This document shows positions 61,307-64,000 of a stretch of 64,000 nt of DNA, piece by piece. The stretch's first letter is position 1. Every line of letters begins with the position of its first letter. The DNA is from JAPSGM01 sp963777045 (GTDB lineage Bacteria; Chloroflexota; Limnocylindria; QHBO01): assembly GCA_963777045.1 (NCBI GenBank), contig CAVZPD010000027.1, positions 1 to 64,000 on the forward strand, read 5' to 3'. The translations under genes and the position numbers were made by a program. The notes under the pieces were generated by a model that saw nothing but the letters and a program-made list of their open reading frames with translations, searched no databases and had not been told where the DNA came from.

Positions 61307-63292
61307 GTGATGTACGACTACACCGCGGTGACCCCGGAAACGGTGACCCGCGAGGCCGATGCGGCCCTCTCACGGGCCGATGCCCTCGTCGAGCGGGCGG
61401 TCGCCGCGACCGACGCTCCGACCTTCGAGGGCACGCTGCGGCTCCTGGAGCTGGCGGGCGCCGAACTGTCGCTGGGCTACGGTCGCAGCGCCTTCATGGC
61501 GCACGTCCACCCCGATCCGGCCGTGCGCGACGCGGGACAGGACGCCGAGGAGCGCATGAGCAAGTGGCGGGTCGCGATCATCTTCCGCGAGGACGTCCAC
61601 GCTGCCGTCGCGGCCTTCGGCGCGACCGATGAGGCGGCGGAACTCCAGGGTGAGCCGCGCCGCCTGCTGGAGCACTGGCTTCGTGACCTGCGCCGCGCGG
61701 GCCACGAGCTGCCCCGCGAACAGCGTGTCGAGCTCGAGCAGCTGCGGTCCCGGCTGGTGGAGCTGGAGGTGGCCTTCCAGCGGAACCTGAACGAGTACCG
61801 GGACTGGATCGAGGTCGATCGCGCCGGGCTGGCTGGCCTCCCCGACGACTACGTCGCGCGCCTGCAGGCCGGCGAGGCACCGGGCACCTTCCGCGTCAGC
61901 CTCGACTACCCGGAGGTCCAGCCCTTCCTGGAGCTCGCCCACGACCGCGAATTGCGCGAGGAGCTCTTCCGCAAGAACTGGAACAAGGCGGTCGAGGCGA
62001 ACCGCCCGCTCCTCGAGGAGGCGCTGCGGCTACGACGCCGGATCGCGGAGCTCCTTGGACACGCCACCTGGGCCGACTACGCGATGGACGTCAAGATGGC
62101 TGGCTCCCCGCAGCGCGTGCGGCAGTTCTACGCCGACCTCCTCCCGCCGCTCGAGGCGGCGGCGCGCCGGGAGATCGAGGAGCTGCGGCGTATCGCTGCG
62201 GCCGACGGCGTGCCGGCTCCCCTCCAGCCGTGGGACTGGCTCTACTACGACGCGCGGCTGTCTCGCGAGGAGTACGGCGTCGACAAGCAGGCGGTCAGCC
62301 AGTACCTCCCCCTGGCCGACGTCATCGGCGGGATGTTCGCGCTCACCGGCGAGGTGTTCGGGCTCGAGTACCGCGAAGTCGAGGACGCACAGGCGTGGCA
62401 TGCATCGGTCGCGGCGTACGAGATCCTGGACCGATCCAGTGGCGAGCTGCTGGCGCGCTTCTACACCGATCTCTTCCCGCGCGACGGCAAGTACGGGCAT
62501 GCGGCCGCGTTTCCCCTCGTGATCGCGCACGAGCGGGCCGATGGGGGGCGCGAGGTGCCGGTGAGCGCCATCGTGGCGAACTTCACGCCGCCATCGGCCG
62601 ATGCACCGAGCCTGCTGACCCACGGCGATCACGGCGAGATCGAGACCTTCTTCCACGAGTTCGGCCACATCCTGCACATGTCGCTGTCACGTGCCCGCTT
62701 CACGCGGTTCTCCGGCGCCGAGACCGAGTGGGACTTCGTCGAGGCGCCGTCGCAGATCATGGAGCACTGGGTCTGGCAGCCGGAGGTGCTGGCTCGCTTC
62801 GCCCGTCACCACCGAAGCGGAGAGGCGCTGCCTGGGGAGCTCCTGGAGCGGATGGTCGCTGCGCGCTACCTGAACGTCGGCCTGCGCAACGCCCGTCAGG
62901 TCTTCTTCGGGACGATGGATCTCGCGCTGCACGCGGTGGAAGGCGAGCCCGATCTCGACGCCGCCACCCGCGACGCGTACGCGGTGACACAGCTCCCCTA
63001 CCCCGAAGGCACCTTCATGCTCGCCGGCTTCGGGCACCTCATGGGCGGCTACGATGCCGGCTACTACGGCTACCTCTGGGCCGAGGTGATCGGCGACGAC
63101 ATGTGGAGCCGCTTCGCGAACGAGGGAATCACCTCCGCCGCGGTGGGCGCCGACTACCGCCGGACGATCCTGGAACCGAATGGTTCGAAGCCGGGCGACG
63201 AGCTGGTGGCATCGTTCCTCGGCCGGCCATCCTCGATCGACGGCTTCCTCCGACTTCGCGGAATGACGCGCGCCACGGCACCTTCGGACTAG
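61307..63292 (+). CDS. M3-family oligoendopeptidase
   Basis: About 661 residues. The zinc motif HEFGH with downstream Glu (ETFFHEFGHILHMSLS, later WDFVEAPSQIMEHW) places it in the M3/PepF family. N-terminal helices and C-terminal catalytic domain are complete. It cleaves oligopeptides in the cytoplasm. The TAGCAT box at 61295-61300 points to GTG 61307 (6 nt) or ATG 61310 as start. Confidence 0.92.
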   Translation: MMYDYTAVTPETVTREADAALSRADALVERAVAATDAPTFEGTLRLLELAGAELSLGYGRSAFMAHVHPDPAVRDAGQDAEERMSKWRVAIIFREDVHAAVAAFGATDEAAELQGEPRRLLEHWLRDLRRAGHELPREQRVELEQLRSRLVELEVAFQRNLNEYRDWIEVDRAGLAGLPDDYVARLQAGEAPGTFRVSLDYPEVQPFLELAHDRELREELFRKNWNKAVEANRPLLEEALRLRRRIAELLGHATWADYAMDVKMAGSPQRVRQFYADLLPPLEAAARREIEELRRIAAADGVPAPLQPWDWLYYDARLSREEYGVDKQAVSQYLPLADVIGGMFALTGEVFGLEYREVEDAQAWHASVAAYEILDRSSGELLARFYTDLFPRDGKYGHAAAFPLVIAHERADGGREVPVSAIVANFTPPSADAPSLLTHGDHGEIETFFHEFGHILHMSLSRARFTRFSGAETEWDFVEAPSQIMEHWVWQPEVLARFARHHRSGEALPGELLERMVAARYLNVGLRNARQVFFGTMDLALHAVEGEPDLDAATRDAYAVTQLPYPEGTFMLAGFGHLMGGYDAGYYGYLWAEVIGDDMWSRFANEGITSAAVGADYRRTILEPNGSKPGDELVASFLGRPSSIDGFLRLRGMTRATAPSD

Positions 63293-63309
63293 TAGCGTCC
63301 CGGTAAGCG

Positions 63310-64000
63310 TCAGCCGTCGAGGAAGTCCAGCGCGAGCTGCGCGAACGTGGCGGGCGCCTCCATGGGCGGCAGGTGCGCGACGCCCGGCATCATCTCCAGG
63401 CGAGCGTCCGGTGCGCGCTCGACGATGTGGCGGCCGATGGTCGCGAAGTCCGGCTGGTCCAGCTCGCCGACCACGACCAGGGTCGGCGCCGCCAGCTCGC
63501 CCAGCCGATCAGCCCGGTCGGGCACCAGCCAGCTGCCCTCGGCGGCATCGTTGTCGACCTCGAACGCGCGACGTTGCATCTCGAAGACGCGGCGTCGCAG
63601 CTCCGGATCCACGGCCTCGGGCGAGCGCTGCTCCCCGTCGAGCCAGAAGCGCACGTTCAACCATGACGCCTCGTCCAGGTCACCGGCCTCGACAGCCGCC
63701 CGCTCGGCCTCGTCGAACGCATCCATGGCAGGGCTCCAGTCCCAGCTGCTGAACCCCGGCGCAACGAGGACCAGGCGGCGCACCGCATCGGGCTGCGCGA
63801 GAGCCAGGTCCAGCGCCACCCCCGCGCCGACGGAGACGCCGATGACGTCGGCTCGCTCCACTTCCAGATTGCGCAGCAGCTCCCGCGCGTCGGCGGTCCA
63901 GGAGAAGGGTCCGTCGGGCAGCGGCGTGTCGCCGTAACCCTGCAGGTCGAATCGGATGGTCCGATGGCCGGCCGAGAGGGCCGGCAGCACGTCGTCCCAC
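63310..64000 (-). CDS. alpha/beta hydrolase (cut by the window end)
   Basis: At least 230 residues. WDDVLPALSAGHRTIRFDLQGYGDTPLP, nucleophile GVSVGAG in ADVIGVSVGAGVALDLAL, acid in VVGELDQPDF and His in GVAHLPPMEAP. The frame is open to 64000, so the N-terminus lies beyond the window. Substrate unknown. Confidence 0.88.
   Translation of the reverse strand, partial: WDDVLPALSAGHRTIRFDLQGYGDTPLPDGPFSWTADARELLRNLEVERADVIGVSVGAGVALDLALAQPDAVRRLVLVAPGFSSWDWSPAMDAFDEAERAAVEAGDLDEASWLNVRFWLDGEQRSPEAVDPELRRRVFEMQRRAFEVDNDAAEGSWLVPDRADRLGELAAPTLVVVGELDQPDFATIGRHIVERAPDARLEMMPGVAHLPPMEAPATFAQLALDFLDG

Noticed and set aside
63296..63310. A single GGTAAG resembling the triple-repeat element
   Set aside because: Only one unit is clear and it lies between two stop codons, not upstream of any gene.

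Overview
This is a dense, very GC-rich bacterial chromosome segment (GC judged by eye, not computed) of about 70 genes. The gene content and order (rapZ-yvcK-whiA-tpiA-gpmI-secG, tatA-tatC, separate secD and secF, uvrA/B/C, a proofreading-less polA, PHP-type dnaE, SLH repeats with paired Cys) fit a high-GC Gram-positive-like lineage. Chloroflexota is my first guess and Actinomycetota the alternative; the sequence alone does not settle it. No phage, insertion sequence, CRISPR array or rRNA is visible. Many promoters appear leaderless: a TAnnnT-type -10 box lies 6-7 nt before the start codon (uvrA, uvrC, recJ, Rieske oxygenase, nitrilase, J-domain gene, ArsR gene and others).

Layout. 1-6.2 kb: two tRNA-Leu genes and a minus-strand operon rapZ-yvcK-whiA-tpiA-gpmI-secG, with gpmI broken by an apparent one-base insertion. 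6.2-16.9 kb: HDAC-like deacetylase, tatC, tatA, pyrF, recJ (carrying a compensated double frameshift), secF/secD, uvrC and an LCP-family protein. 17-27.2 kb: compact UvrD-like helicase, HD-domain protein, tiny membrane protein, methyltransferase, uvrA (SOS-like box), and a uvrB operon that also contains a uracil-DNA glycosylase. 27.3-30.7 kb: a minimal Tad-type pilus island (TadE-like, TadG-like, CpaB). 30.7-35.1 kb: polA-mutM-coaE. 35-43.8 kb: J-domain membrane protein, ECF sigma/anti-sigma pair, third tRNA-Leu, small proteins, SLH protein, zinc-ribbon membrane protein, nitrilase, an HTH-plus-PD-(D/E)XK protein and a Rieske oxygenase. 43.9-46.5 kb: polar amino-acid ABC transporter. 46.5-51.1 kb: small zinc-ribbon protein, winged-helix protein, dnaE. 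51.2-64 kb: accessory genes, including a VOC/PCD-VOC/winged-helix operon divergent from an ArsR-SRPBCC-hydrolase-hydrolase operon with a clear palindromic operator, a truncated GT87-like gene, a diguanylate cyclase, an M3 peptidase and a cut-off alpha/beta hydrolase.

The window is unusually rich in DNA metabolism genes: uvrA, uvrB, uvrC, recJ, polA, mutM, UDG, dnaE, a UvrD-like helicase, an HTH-nuclease-fold protein and an AlkZ-like winged-helix protein. The most striking observation is regulatory. recJ, the UvrD-like helicase and the HTH-PD-(D/E)XK gene share an upstream element of three 11-bp direct repeats (GGTAA-type cores). In all three, the third repeat begins exactly 28 nt before the start codon and a -10-like hexamer lies 6 nt before it. 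This looks like a repair/nuclease regulon driven by an activator or unusual promoter that I do not recognise. It is distinct from the LexA-type box seen at uvrA.
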